DNA from: an uncultured Clostridia bacterium
GTDB taxonomy: Bacteria; Bacillota; Clostridia; Christensenellales; Borkfalkiaceae
DNA length: 58,562 bases
Assembly: GCA_944363645.1 (NCBI GenBank)
Contig: CALVUR010000008.1
Location: 1-58,562, forward strand
Reading direction: 5' to 3'
Shown here: positions 7,691 to 16,637 of the stretch, in pieces
How positions within the stretch are numbered: position 1 is the first letter of the stretch
Layout of the letters: every line of letters starts with the position of its first letter
The notes under the pieces: model-generated
What the model saw: only the letters and a program-made list of their open reading frames with translations
The model's database searches: none
What the model was told of the DNA's origin: nothing
Program-made: the position numbers and the translations under genes

Positions 7691-9238
7691 ATGAGTGTAT
7701 TAGAGATTAAGAACCTTACCCACCGATACGACGACAGGTTTTTGTTTGACAACGCAAACCTTACCATAAATAATGGCGAGCATGTTGGCGTTGTTGGTTT
7801 AAACGGTGCTGGTAAGTCCACATTTATAAATATTATTGCTGGAAACCTTTCACAAGATGATGGCGAAGTGTTGTGGCTTAATGGTATTAGAAAGGGGTAT
7901 TTAGATCAGCACGCCGACATTGACCGCACAAAAACGGTTATGGAATATCTTTTATCCTCTTTTACCTACCTTTACGAAAAGGAAGCGAAGCTTAACAAGA
8001 TGTATGAAGATATGGCGTTTGCCGACGGTGAGCAACTTGATAGGCTTATAAAAAAATCGGCAAACCTGCAAGACGAACTTACGAGCGAAGGGTTTTATGA
8101 TTTGGAATCTAAAATCAAAAAGGTTGCAAATGGGCTTGGAATGAACATTGTAGGATACGATGCGCCTATTTCCCAATTATCGGGCGGTGAAAGGGCAAAA
8201 CTTATGCTTTCAAAATTACTGCTGGAATCCCCTGACATTATGCTTTTAGACGAGCCGACAAACTTTTTGGATATCGAGCATATTGACTGGCTTATAAAGT
8301 ACCTTAACGATTACAAAAAGACCTTTTTAGTAATTTCGCACGACATCAAATTTTTAGATGCCGTTTCACGCTATATTGTAAACATTGAAAATGGTTACAT
8401 TAAAAAATACACCGGCAATTATACTGCATTTAAAGCACAGCACGAGATGAATGCGAAACAGCATGAAGACGCTTACAAAAGACAGCAAGCAGAGATAAAA
8501 CGCATTACCGAATACATTGACAAAAACAAGGCAAGGGCTTCGACTGCGAAAATGGCGCATTCGCGCCAAAAGATGCTTGACAAAATGCAACTTGTGCAAA
8601 AGCCCGTAACCATATTAGATGCCCAATTTGACTTCCCTTATCACCCGCTAAACTGCAAAGATTTGCTTGTTGTGAAAAATTTGGAAGTTGGGTATGACAA
8701 AACACTTATACCGCCCATTAACCTACATTTAAACAGTCAATCACGCTTGTGGATACGTGGCACGAATGGTGTTGGTAAAACCACTTTGCTTAAAACGCTT
8801 ATGCACAAAATACCACAACTTAAAGGTAGTTTTTTAATTCATCCCGAAGCACGTATTTTGTATTTAGAGCAAGATTTGAACTTCCCTAATAAAGAGCAAA
8901 GTGCAAGTCAATATTTTAACAGTTGCTATCCCATGATGAACGAAAAAGATCGTAGGACTTCGCTTGCAAAAGTTGGGCTTAAAGGTGAACTTGCCATAAA
9001 GCCCATAAAGAACATGAGCGGTGGTGAGCAAGTTAGATTGAAGATTGCCGTGCTTAGTCATATTAAGTCAAATGTGCTTATTTTAGACGAGCCGACAAAC
9101 CATTTAGATGTGCGTGCAAAAGAAGAACTTAAACGTGCGCTTAACCAATATGAAGGCGCAATTATACTTGTATCACACGAAGAGGATTTTGCAACTGCAA
9201 TTTGCAATCAAATTTTTGACGCAAAAACCAAAATTTAG
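7691..9238 (+). CDS. ABC-F family ribosome-associated ATPase
   Basis: 515-aa protein with two ATP-binding cassettes and no membrane segments. Cassette 1: Walker A GLNGAGKST (36-44), signature LSGGERAKL, Walker B IMLLDEPTNFLD. Then a charged, basic linker (about 240-300) of the kind that contacts rRNA or tRNA in the ribosome. Cassette 2: Walker A GTNGVGKTT, signature MSGGEQVRL, Walker B LILDEPTNHLD. ABC-F proteins relieve stalled or drug-bound ribosomes; which subgroup this is cannot be told by eye. The start is supported by the promoter six bases upstream. A core element terminates it. Confidence 0.92.
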   Translation: MSVLEIKNLTHRYDDRFLFDNANLTINNGEHVGVVGLNGAGKSTFINIIAGNLSQDDGEVLWLNGIRKGYLDQHADIDRTKTVMEYLLSSFTYLYEKEAKLNKMYEDMAFADGEQLDRLIKKSANLQDELTSEGFYDLESKIKKVANGLGMNIVGYDAPISQLSGGERAKLMLSKLLLESPDIMLLDEPTNFLDIEHIDWLIKYLNDYKKTFLVISHDIKFLDAVSRYIVNIENGYIKKYTGNYTAFKAQHEMNAKQHEDAYKRQQAEIKRITEYIDKNKARASTAKMAHSRQKMLDKMQLVQKPVTILDAQFDFPYHPLNCKDLLVVKNLEVGYDKTLIPPINLHLNSQSRLWIRGTNGVGKTTLLKTLMHKIPQLKGSFLIHPEARILYLEQDLNFPNKEQSASQYFNSCYPMMNEKDRRTSLAKVGLKGELAIKPIKNMSGGEQVRLKIAVLSHIKSNVLILDEPTNHLDVRAKEELKRALNQYEGAIILVSHEEDFATAICNQIFDAKTKI

Positions 9239-9250
9239 ACCAAAAAATAT

Positions 9251-9300
9251 AAAAAAGTCCGCCTATAAGCCCGTTATCAAGGTTTTTTGGCGGATTTTTT
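9251..9300. repeat. Palindromic core element, copy 4
   Basis: AGTCCGCC arm, core CTATAAGCCCGTTATC, then GGCGGATTTTTT completing the stem. Twelve bases after the ABC-F stop, so it serves as that gene's terminator. Nearly identical to copy 5, 134 bp away. Confidence 0.88.
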
Positions 9301-9384
9301 GCTTCTTAAATTGCTATTCATAAACTATCTTTGACCTTAACAAAACATTGTTATAAACAGCCTATAAAAAGGTATTAAAAATAT

Positions 9385-9433
9385 AAAAAAGTCCGCCTAT
9401 AAGCCCGTTATCGGGACTTTTGGCGGATTTTTT
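9385..9433. repeat. Palindromic core element, copy 5
   Basis: Same form as copy 4 (AGTCCGCC arm, core, GGCGGATTTTTT arm) in the same orientation, ending one base before the stop of the minus-strand YfcC gene. The pair sits back to back between two convergent genes. Confidence 0.88.
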
Positions 9434-9434
9434 A

Positions 9435-10943
9435 TTAGTAACCTACCATAACTGCGAGCATTAAAAATGCTATTGAGAATAGTAATAGGAAAACTTGGAA
9501 AACAATTGTCTTTTTAAACCATTCTGCATAACTTATATCGGCTAAACCAAGACCTATAAGCAATGTACCGCATGTTGGGAAAAGGACGTTTGTATAGCCA
9601 TCTGCAAACAAATATGTAAGTACGATTATGTTTACGCTGATGCCGGGAATTGGTGCTAAAGTTAAAAGCGGAATGATTAAAACTGCTTTTGCGGATGCGC
9701 TTGGAATAAAGAATTCGATAACCAAAACAAACACATATAATAATAGTACGCCAACATATGGTGAAGTACCGTTTATAAGGTTATAGAAGTTATAGAAAAT
9801 AGTGTGTAAAATGTTGCCACAGTCGGCAATGTATTTAACGCTGAATGCCAAAATAATGATTACAAGTGATGGCGAAACATCCTTCATACCTATTAAAAAG
9901 CACTTGCCCATTTTTTTGAAACTGCCGAGTAAAATTCTGCCGACGATAATTGTGCCGATAATGAAGGCAACACCCATAATAATCATACTGATTGAACGAA
10001 GTGCCGGGATAATGATAGCGATTAACACGCCCAAAAGTGCGATTGAAAAAAGCAAAGTAATCATTATCGCCTTCTTTTTATCTGCCACCTTTTCTTCTGG
10101 GGTGGAAAGTGTGAAAGAATTGATATCAAACTTATTTACGCACTTTTTTTCGTCCCGTTTTGCCATTGAAACCATAAATAGTGCGGTAAACACATACATT
10201 ACGAAAAAGATGATTATTCTGTAACCAATGCCGTCAGCAATGCTAATGCCGGCGTTGATTGCGGCTGTACCGATTGTAAAGGGGTTTGTGATTGCCGTTG
10301 TAAAACCTACGCCACTTGTGATTAAAATAAAACTTATGGCGGTAAAGTTTGACCAGTTCATGGCTAAACACAACATATAAAAGAGCGGATACAAAATTAA
10401 AAATTGTTCTTGCAGACCGAAAACGGCGGATAAAAACATAAGTACAAAAGTGATTACCCAAATTGCAAGGAATCTTTTTTTGTAAAGTTTGCCGATAATG
10501 ATTTTTACAAGCGATGTAAGACCGCCACTTTCTTGAAGTACCTTAAACGTGCCACCTAAGATGAGCAAAAGCGCAATAACTTGAATTATTTGCATGTTGC
10601 CTTCGCCGATGATTAAAGCCTCGAACGGGGCGGTTAGCCAGCGCCACACCGGTAGACGTGTTGTACTTTCGATTTGGTGATATGTTTCAAAAATGATTTT
10701 TCCGTTTTCGTCAAGTTCAAATTGCCCGGCGGGAATAACGAATGTTAAAATGCCAACAGTTATTACCACCGCAAGCAAAATGCCGACCACCGTCAAGAAA
10801 CTTTTTAAGCCGAACTTGACATTCATCTCACCCATTTTGTTAGGGCTGCCGCCTTGCCCTTTTTGGGGCGTATTGCTTTCATTATTTAAATTTTCATTTT
10901 CTTGATTTACTTCATCAAGCATTTCATTTGCAATTTTTTCCAT
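9435..10943 (-). CDS. YfcC family membrane transporter
   Basis: 502-aa multi-helix membrane protein. A polar, Asn/Gln/Gly-rich N-terminal tail (1-45) precedes about twelve hydrophobic helices. Family-type segments include PAGQFELDENGKI after helix 1, the stretch GLQEQFLILYPLFY, and a C-terminal FFIPSASAKAVLI repeat motif typical of the YfcC/AbgT/DcuC-like transporters. Such proteins are annotated as basic amino acid or dicarboxylate carriers; the substrate here is not known. It follows the acyltransferase gene by 25 bp on the same strand. Confidence 0.82.
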   Translation of the reverse strand: MEKIANEMLDEVNQENENLNNESNTPQKGQGGSPNKMGEMNVKFGLKSFLTVVGILLAVVITVGILTFVIPAGQFELDENGKIIFETYHQIESTTRLPVWRWLTAPFEALIIGEGNMQIIQVIALLLILGGTFKVLQESGGLTSLVKIIIGKLYKKRFLAIWVITFVLMFLSAVFGLQEQFLILYPLFYMLCLAMNWSNFTAISFILITSGVGFTTAITNPFTIGTAAINAGISIADGIGYRIIIFFVMYVFTALFMVSMAKRDEKKCVNKFDINSFTLSTPEEKVADKKKAIMITLLFSIALLGVLIAIIIPALRSISMIIMGVAFIIGTIIVGRILLGSFKKMGKCFLIGMKDVSPSLVIIILAFSVKYIADCGNILHTIFYNFYNLINGTSPYVGVLLLYVFVLVIEFFIPSASAKAVLIIPLLTLAPIPGISVNIIVLTYLFADGYTNVLFPTCGTLLIGLGLADISYAEWFKKTIVFQVFLLLFSIAFLMLAVMVGY

Positions 10944-10968
10944 ATATTACCCACTATAAAAAAATTTT

Positions 10969-12231
10969 TTAACCGTAAACATCGTTAGATGCTTTTGCCC
11001 AGCGACTGTCAATAAGATTATGTATTTCTTCAGAGTAAAGTGTCCAAAGGACAAGTTGCCTTGTGTCGCCGTCAAGTTCAATTTCGTAATACTCGTTTTC
11101 GTGATAAAATTCCAAAAAGCCCGAAAGCGAGAAGGTCAAAGAATAAATGCTTTTTGTGCTTAATTTAAGTTCTTCACCGTCGTCAACTGTCAAAAATTCT
11201 TTATCAAGTGTAATCTTGCCCTTTTTGATAAGAATTCTGTTTTTGGGCGGTTTTTTGAGTTTGTCTGTACGAAGTTTATAAAGTGCGCCCGTTTGCGTTA
11301 ATGGGGTAAAATTGTCGCCCATTTTTTGCTGAACGGTTTTTCTTTGCCACTTGAACCAATCGTCAATGTTGTCAAAGTAAAGTTTGTGGTTGCTTTTTAC
11401 ATGTAAATCATAATACTCGTCAACGCTTATAGCATAACCACAATCTTTACAAATCATGGTGTCGCCCACGACTTCAAAAGAAAATTCCTTTTGGCAATGT
11501 GGGCATTTGTAAATTATTTTATCTAAGCCGTCGGCATTTGGTAACTTGCCAACATACCTTTCGTGGCGAACCTTGTTTAACTTAAATTCGTTATACGAAA
11601 AGTTTTTAATAAGTTTGTCGTAAATTTGATCTTCAGTCAAATTTTGCAATTCTTCGGGCGTGAAAACTATGTCATAATAAACATCGATTTTACCCTTTTT
11701 AATATCTTTTGAAAATCTGTTTTGGCATAGGTATGCGCCCTCGCTTTTGCAAACAACAATTGTTGCGCCTGAACGTTTTAAAAACTTGCAAGTTGCCGGA
11801 TTTATTGGGTGCGTGCTACCTGAAAGGGACTGAATGCCTTCAGGGAAAAGTGCCAAATTACCACCACGATTTAACACAGCAAGCATGTTTTTTGTGCAGG
11901 CAAAATCGGGCTGGTAAAGATATTTTGCGATTATACCTAAATGCTTTAAAAGTGTGTAAATGTACTTTTTCATAACATTTTGGTAACCGCAAACAATATT
12001 TAAATTCTTTTCTTTAAAGCCGTTTATTGCGTAAACAAATTCAAGCCGAGAAGCGTGTGTGGAAAGTAAAATTTTAGGTTTATTTTCCAAACTTTTTAAA
12101 TCAAAGCCGTAATGAAAATTAACCTTTCTCTTTTTACAGATTCTGTTTAAGAACAAAAAAACTATATCAGCCAAAAACCGATTTGGTTTTTTTATTTCAC
12201 GACACACAATCTCTTTTCTTAAGTCTTTCAT
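10969..12231 (-). CDS. PlsC-like acyltransferase with zinc ribbon
   Basis: 420-aa protein. Residues ~45-200 look like a 1-acyl-glycerol-3-phosphate acyltransferase: the catalytic box is HASRLE (HX4E rather than the usual HX4D), and FPEGIQSLSG is the substrate-binding motif. Residues ~235-265 form a zinc ribbon (CPHCQKEF ... CKDCG). The C-terminal 150 residues contain a WFKWQRKTVQ segment and a beta-rich domain of unknown role. This composite architecture is not standard for phospholipid synthesis, so the acyl acceptor is uncertain. Probably cotranscribed with the YfcC gene. Confidence 0.75.
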   Translation of the reverse strand: MKDLRKEIVCREIKKPNRFLADIVFLFLNRICKKRKVNFHYGFDLKSLENKPKILLSTHASRLEFVYAINGFKEKNLNIVCGYQNVMKKYIYTLLKHLGIIAKYLYQPDFACTKNMLAVLNRGGNLALFPEGIQSLSGSTHPINPATCKFLKRSGATIVVCKSEGAYLCQNRFSKDIKKGKIDVYYDIVFTPEELQNLTEDQIYDKLIKNFSYNEFKLNKVRHERYVGKLPNADGLDKIIYKCPHCQKEFSFEVVGDTMICKDCGYAISVDEYYDLHVKSNHKLYFDNIDDWFKWQRKTVQQKMGDNFTPLTQTGALYKLRTDKLKKPPKNRILIKKGKITLDKEFLTVDDGEELKLSTKSIYSLTFSLSGFLEFYHENEYYEIELDGDTRQLVLWTLYSEEIHNLIDSRWAKASNDVYG

Positions 12232-12281
12232 AAAATCTCTCTTATAATATATTGCGTATATATATAATTATATACCTTTTA

Positions 12282-12310
12282 ATTATAAATGATAAAAGGC
12301 TAAATTGCAA
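12282..12310 (-). promoter_or_regulatory. Promoter of the acyltransferase-YfcC pair
   Basis: Minus strand TTGCAA (12305-12310), 17-nt spacer, TATAAT (12282-12287). A second TATAAT-like string lies closer to the gene. Confidence 0.6.
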
Positions 12311-12364
12311 TACCTGTTTTGATATTTTTATGATGTCTATCCCTTAATTTAAGCCGAAAAAATT

Positions 12365-12403
12365 AAAAAAGTCCACCTATAAGCCCGTTATCGCCACTTT
12401 TTT
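12365..12403. repeat. Palindromic core element, copy 6
   Basis: AGTCCACC arm, core CTATAAGCCCGTTATCG, CCACTTTTTT arm. Lies about 85 bp downstream of the minus-strand gene ending at 12488 and upstream of the acyltransferase promoter. Confidence 0.85.
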
Positions 12404-12487
12404 GTCTTCACAATTTTATCACATTTTTGTGTTTTAAGCATAAAAATAAGCATTACAAGGCGGTGCTTGTAATGCTTGATAAAATTT

Positions 12488-13090
12488 TTAAATTAAATTT
12501 TTTGCAATGTATTTGTTAATATTTACCAAATCTTCGTTTGCAAGTTGTTGCGCTGTTTCGTCATAAGATGATAAACTGTTTGTCAACTTATCTTTTAGAT
12601 ATGTTGCGACTTCTTTTGTTGGGTTTGACGAGATACATACCCTTGTAATGGTGTAGCCTGCGCTTAATTCACGATAATTATCGGTAAGCGAAAATGCCTT
12701 ATCGATAACGGCGTTTTTATCGCTTGATACTTGATAAAAACTTGTAACAAACCTACTTGCCATGAAATCATAATATTCTATACCATTACCATTTAAGCAG
12801 TAATTTTTAAAGGTTTCATCTTCAAAAAGTTTGCCCAAATGTTGCGCAATAAGCCCGTTATCGCCACTTTTTACCGCATACATGCAAAGTTTGTCAAGGT
12901 CGTCGATATCGCCAGATTTTTGGTAAGCAGTGTCCATAAACTTTACCGCAAGAACGTCGTTACCTAAGCCGTCGTAAAACTTTGCCATCTTTTTGGGGAA
13001 AAATAAGGCAAACACACCATATATTATGGCAATACAAATCAAAATAGCGACAAGTGTTATGCCGATTGTTTTTAATACGAGTTTGTTCAT
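12488..13090 (-). CDS. Hypothetical membrane-anchored protein carrying a core element
   Basis: 200-aa protein with an N-terminal transmembrane anchor (about 5-28) and a helical, probably extracytoplasmic domain resembling TPR-like helix pairs (AVKFMDTAYQKSGDIDDLDKLCMYAVKSGDNG). I do not recognise the family. Residues around KSGDNGLIAQHLG are encoded by a copy of the dispersed core element (12836-12872) read in frame. Transcribed divergently from a lipoprotein gene; good promoter at 13109-13137. Confidence 0.7.
   Translation of the reverse strand: MNKLVLKTIGITLVAILICIAIIYGVFALFFPKKMAKFYDGLGNDVLAVKFMDTAYQKSGDIDDLDKLCMYAVKSGDNGLIAQHLGKLFEDETFKNYCLNGNGIEYYDFMASRFVTSFYQVSSDKNAVIDKAFSLTDNYRELSAGYTITRVCISSNPTKEVATYLKDKLTNSLSSYDETAQQLANEDLVNINKYIAKNLI
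12836..12872. repeat. Core element copy inside a coding sequence
   Basis: ATAAGCCCGTTATCGCCAC followed by T-run matches the core and right arm exactly; the left arm is decayed. On the minus strand it encodes KSGDNGLI in frame. Confidence 0.8.
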
Positions 13091-13108
13091 AATATTACCT
13101 ACTTTGAT

Positions 13109-13137
13109 ATTTTAGCACATAAAACTTTTAAATACAA
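13109..13137 (-). promoter_or_regulatory. Promoter of the 12488-13090 gene
   Basis: Minus strand TTGTAT (13132-13137), 17-nt spacer ending TG-C, TAAAAT (13109-13114): an extended -10 promoter. Confidence 0.6.
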
Positions 13138-13143
13138 TAATTT

Positions 13144-13172
13144 TTGACAATTTTTTCATAAAATCATAATTT
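13144..13172 (+). promoter_or_regulatory. Promoter of the 13199 lipoprotein gene
   Basis: TTGACA (13144-13149), 17-nt spacer, TAATTT (13167-13172), back to back with the divergent promoter. Confidence 0.5.
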
Positions 13173-13198
13173 TCAAATACAATATACCGAGGTGAATT

Positions 13199-13864
13199 AT
13201 GAAAATCAAAAAATTTATTGTTATTTTTGTAAGTATTACGCTGATTTTATCCTTTACTGCGTGCAGTAAAACGCCAAACCTTGTGCAAAGTGTATCAAGG
13301 CTACGTGCCGATACATATTTTGGGGAAAACGAAAATTACACCCTTACTATCTACCCTGAAGTGCGTGAACACCCACTTATCGCGGACGGAAAAATTAACC
13401 AAACAAAAAAAGTTTTAATTGTAAAATTAAAGGTAAAAAACAATTTAAGTGGTGAATTTAAAATTACACTTACACTTGATAAAGAGTACGCTGAAACCTT
13501 TAATTTTTCTGCAATAGCCGACTGCTTTATAACAAGCATAGATGTTGAAAAGTTGCCCGATAAGCCGTTTATCGCCACAATTTGCCATAATGAGAGCATG
13601 GAAAATGTCAATATGGAAAGTTTGTTAAAACCGTCCACAATATCTGCCGATAAGGCATTAAATTTAGCATACAAGCACAAAAAGGAATATGTTGATAATT
13701 TAATGATAAATGGTGTATTTGAGGGCGAGATTTATTTAAGGCTTATTTGCGAAATCGATAAAAATTATTGGTACGTTGGGTTTATCACCGAGAAAAACAC
13801 CTTGTGCTTACTTATTGGTGAAAACGGTGTAATTGATGAAAGGACCATACCAAACCCGGTATAG
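13199..13864 (+). CDS. Predicted lipoprotein, unknown function
   Basis: 221-aa protein with a lipoprotein signal peptide: basic start MKIKK, hydrophobic core, and lipobox FTAC with the lipidated cysteine at residue 22. The mature part is beta-rich and would sit on the outer face of the membrane. Ribosome site CGAGGTG. No family recognised. A stretch at 13547-13583 (residues around EKLPDKPFIATI) resembles a decayed core element. Confidence 0.75.
   Translation: MKIKKFIVIFVSITLILSFTACSKTPNLVQSVSRLRADTYFGENENYTLTIYPEVREHPLIADGKINQTKKVLIVKLKVKNNLSGEFKITLTLDKEYAETFNFSAIADCFITSIDVEKLPDKPFIATICHNESMENVNMESLLKPSTISADKALNLAYKHKKEYVDNLMINGVFEGEIYLRLICEIDKNYWYVGFITEKNTLCLLIGENGVIDERTIPNPV
13547..13583. 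repeat. Possible decayed core element inside the lipoprotein gene
   Basis: AAAAGTTGCCCGATAAGCCG followed by TTTATCGCCACAATTT aligns with the full element with about nine differences. Weaker than the other coding copies. Confidence 0.4.
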
Positions 13865-13941
13865 TCCCCTTGCCTATTTTTAGCACATGGTCTATTGATA
13901 AGATAAAAATTACTAAAAAGTGTTATTATATAATAATGAAA

Positions 13942-13966
13942 AAGGGCCGTCAATTTGACAGCCCTT
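13942..13966. terminator. Convergent terminator
   Basis: AAGGGCCGTCAA (13942-13953) pairs with TTGACAGCCCTT (13955-13966), one mismatch, with A and T runs on the flanks. Serves the lipoprotein gene and the minus-strand gene that ends at 13975. Confidence 0.8.
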
Positions 13967-13974
13967 AAATTTTA

Positions 13975-14568
13975 TTAAGCAAATAAACTTGCAAACAATG
14001 CATTTAATGGGTTGATTTCGTAAAGCCAACCGCAGATTGTGCATGAACGTAAGAATTCGTCAAAGCCATAGAAGAATTCGTTACCGTTTGCAGAAAGAGT
14101 ATTGATTACAGCGAAAACTGCAAGTAAAACGCCAAATAAGATTACTAAGTAAACGAGAACGCCCAAAATGCCACTGATAACGCCGACAGGACCGCGGTCT
14201 GGAAGTTTGTCATAAACATTCCTTAATAACCTTGCGAGTAATACACAGATAATGGTTGAAATGATAACGCCCAAGATAAAGAGTAATAACGCTGAAAGTA
14301 ATTGACAGATGTCAAAACTTGTCATGTTGAACATGTTAAAGATTGCGTTTGTTTCACCCAAACCATTGATCAATATGTAAGCAAAGTTATCAACGACGTT
14401 CAACTTATAGAATAAAAGTAAAAAGCCTGCGCCACCTGCGATTGCAAGAGCAAATAAGATAACAACTGATAAAGTAGTTGCAAGCATATCTAAGATGCCC
14501 CTTCTGTAACCACAGATGATAGCGATTACTGCAAGTAGAACAACTATGATATCTAATAACCAATACAT
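13975..14568 (-). CDS. CvpA-like membrane protein
   Basis: 197-aa protein with about four transmembrane helices. The start MYWLLDIIVVLLAVIAIICGYRRGILD matches the CvpA pattern of a D at the helix start and GYRRG on the cytoplasmic side. CvpA relatives affect cell-surface processes, but their biochemical role is poorly defined. Last gene before the convergent terminator; downstream of glnS on the same strand but with its own strong promoter. Confidence 0.65.
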   Translation of the reverse strand: MYWLLDIIVVLLAVIAIICGYRRGILDMLATTLSVVILFALAIAGGAGFLLLFYKLNVVDNFAYILINGLGETNAIFNMFNMTSFDICQLLSALLLFILGVIISTIICVLLARLLRNVYDKLPDRGPVGVISGILGVLVYLVILFGVLLAVFAVINTLSANGNEFFYGFDEFLRSCTICGWLYEINPLNALFASLFA

Positions 14569-14641
14569 ATTCCACCTCTAAAAATGTGCGAGATTACAAA
14601 AAAAACAATTTTTACCCCGCCGAGTATTTACATACAAGTGT

Positions 14642-14670
14642 ATTATATTAAATAAATGCAAAAAAGTCAA
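14642..14670 (-). promoter_or_regulatory. Promoter of the CvpA-like gene
   Basis: Minus strand TTGACT (14665-14670), 17-nt spacer, TATAAT (14642-14647). The ~65-nt leader ends with ribosome site AGAGGTGG. Confidence 0.8.
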
Positions 14671-14775
14671 TATATTTTTAATAAAAAATTTTGTAAATAA
14701 TTGTTTTTTGACATAAATAATCAAAATATAGTGGCAGATTTTGATATTTAGCCACTAAATTTTGTGATTTTTAGT

Positions 14776-16410
14776 TTATTTTGCCTTAAAACTGTCCTTT
14801 AATGAAGTGATTTCAGACATGATAATTTTTCCGTCTTTAACCATTTTCTTGTAATAGCCTTTCCTTAAAAGTTGGAAACTTTCGTCTTCTGGTGCGCTTT
14901 CGATATATTTTTCGGCAACGCCAGATAAAATTTCAAGGCTATTTTTATTAAGTCTTTCATTAAAGTCTTGACCGTTATATTCAGCATCGTTAAGCAAATA
15001 ACCATACTTTCTTACTTCAACGGGAACGAAGTTGTTTGCGTCAACAAAGTGAATTGTGCCTTTAACCTTTATACCGCTTGTATCGCTACCGCTTCTTGTA
15101 TCGGGTAAGTATTCGCAATGGACTTCTTTAACGCTTCCGTCGTCGTTTAAAACATAGTCGTTACACTTAACAACATATGCACCTTTAAGCCTTACAAGAC
15201 CATCTTTTTTCATCCTGAAGTATTTTGGTGGTGGGTTTACGGAAAAATCTTCAGCATCGATGTAAATTTCTTTACTGAAAGTCATTTTACGCTTACCGAG
15301 TTCTGGTTTTTGTGGGTTGATTTCAACTTCTACTTCTTCACTACCTTCATAGTTATCGATGATTACCTTAACGGGGTTAAAGCATACCATTGCACGTGGT
15401 GCGTTTTCGTTTAAGTAATCACGGATAAAGTGTTCAAAATACCCAATTTCGATTTCGCTGTTTGCTTTAGCAACGCCGATTTCTTCGCAGAATTTTTTCA
15501 AGGCTTCACTTGGTACACCACGATTTCTTAAGCCCATTAAGGTTGGCATGCGTGGATCGCCCCAGCCTTCAACAACGCCTTCTTCTACGAGCATTTTTAA
15601 GTAACGCTTACTCATGATAGTGTTGGTGATATTAAGCCTTGCAAACTCGATTTGGCGTGGCTTGTGTGAAACGCCTGTGTTTTCAATTACCCAGTTGTAT
15701 AAAGGTCTGTGATCTTCAAACTCTAACGTGCAAAGTGAGTGAGTGATGCCTTGCATAGAGTCGCAAATGGGGTGAGCAAAGTCGTACATTGGATATATAC
15801 ACCACTTATCGCCCGTCCTATGGTGCGGTGTGTGAATTACACGGTAAATAACGGGGTCCCTTAAGTTGATATTTGGGGATGCCATGTCGATTTTAGCACG
15901 TAAAACCTTTTCGCCGTCTTTATACATGCCGTTTTTCATGTTTTCAAAAAGTTGCAAGTTTTCTTCGATACTTCTTGACCTATAAGGACTTTCTTTGCCG
16001 GGTTCGGTAAGTGTACCACGGTTATCCCTAATTTCGTCAGCGGTCATGTCGCAAACAAAGGCCTTGCCGTCTTTGATAAGTTTTACTGCCAAATTGTAAA
16101 TATTTTCAAAAAAGTCGCTTGCATAATGGATTTCGTACCACTTAAAACCGAGCCATTCGATATCTTTTTTAATGGCCTCGATAAATTCAACTTTTTCTTT
16201 TGTAGGGTTGGTGTCGTCAAAAAACAAATTGCAAACGCCGTTATATTTTTTTGCCGTACCAAAGTTTATGCATAAACTTTTTGCGTGCCCGATGTGCAAG
16301 CAACCATTAGGTTCTGGCGGGAAACGGGTGTGAACGCAAGAAACTGTACCATCACTTAATTCTTCATTGATAATTTCTTCAATAAAATTTGTGGCGATTC
16401 TTTCTTCCAT
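14776..16410 (-). CDS. glnS: Glutaminyl-tRNA synthetase
   Basis: Class I synthetase that charges tRNA-Gln directly. Family marks are PPEPNGCLHIGHAKSL (HIGH motif at 39-42), the active-site block RFDDTNP as FFDDTNPTKE, and the second signature IMSKR. At 544 aa it has full length, including the C-terminal beta-barrel anticodon domains. Many Bacillota lack GlnRS and use the Glu-tRNA amidotransferase route, so its presence is informative. Ribosome site AAGGAGATATT; divergent from glyQS. Confidence 0.96.
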   Translation of the reverse strand: MEERIATNFIEEIINEELSDGTVSCVHTRFPPEPNGCLHIGHAKSLCINFGTAKKYNGVCNLFFDDTNPTKEKVEFIEAIKKDIEWLGFKWYEIHYASDFFENIYNLAVKLIKDGKAFVCDMTADEIRDNRGTLTEPGKESPYRSRSIEENLQLFENMKNGMYKDGEKVLRAKIDMASPNINLRDPVIYRVIHTPHHRTGDKWCIYPMYDFAHPICDSMQGITHSLCTLEFEDHRPLYNWVIENTGVSHKPRQIEFARLNITNTIMSKRYLKMLVEEGVVEGWGDPRMPTLMGLRNRGVPSEALKKFCEEIGVAKANSEIEIGYFEHFIRDYLNENAPRAMVCFNPVKVIIDNYEGSEEVEVEINPQKPELGKRKMTFSKEIYIDAEDFSVNPPPKYFRMKKDGLVRLKGAYVVKCNDYVLNDDGSVKEVHCEYLPDTRSGSDTSGIKVKGTIHFVDANNFVPVEVRKYGYLLNDAEYNGQDFNERLNKNSLEILSGVAEKYIESAPEDESFQLLRKGYYKKMVKDGKIIMSEITSLKDSFKAK

Positions 16411-16472
16411 AATATCTCCTTGAATAATCCTTTATGCAAAGTTAAATTAACAATTTATTTTCTTATTGTGAT

Positions 16473-16501
16473 ATTTTAGCACTAAATCATAAAATAAGCA
16501 A
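16473..16501 (-). promoter_or_regulatory. Promoter of glnS
   Basis: Minus strand TTGCTT (16496-16501), 17-nt spacer ending TG-C, TAAAAT (16473-16478). The leader is ~60 nt, too short for a T-box. Confidence 0.7.
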
Positions 16502-16530
16502 GTTATTATTGGTTAAATAATTGGAATTAC

Positions 16531-16559
16531 TTGACTTTACACTTTGTTTTATATACAAT
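16531..16559 (+). promoter_or_regulatory. Promoter of glyQS
   Basis: TTGACT (16531-16536), 17-nt spacer, TACAAT (16554-16559). This places the start of transcription near 16566 and rules out the upstream in-frame ATG at 16521 as the start codon. Confidence 0.75.
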
Positions 16560-16637
16560 AATTGGGAAAAATCAAATTTGTTTACATCAACTTGTAAACT
16601 TTTTAAATTTAACTTTATTTTTAGAGGATTTATTGGT

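Noticed and set aside
16411..16637. T-box leader before glyQS or glnS
   Set aside because: The promoters leave leaders of only ~60-70 nt, with no specifier loop or antiterminator.
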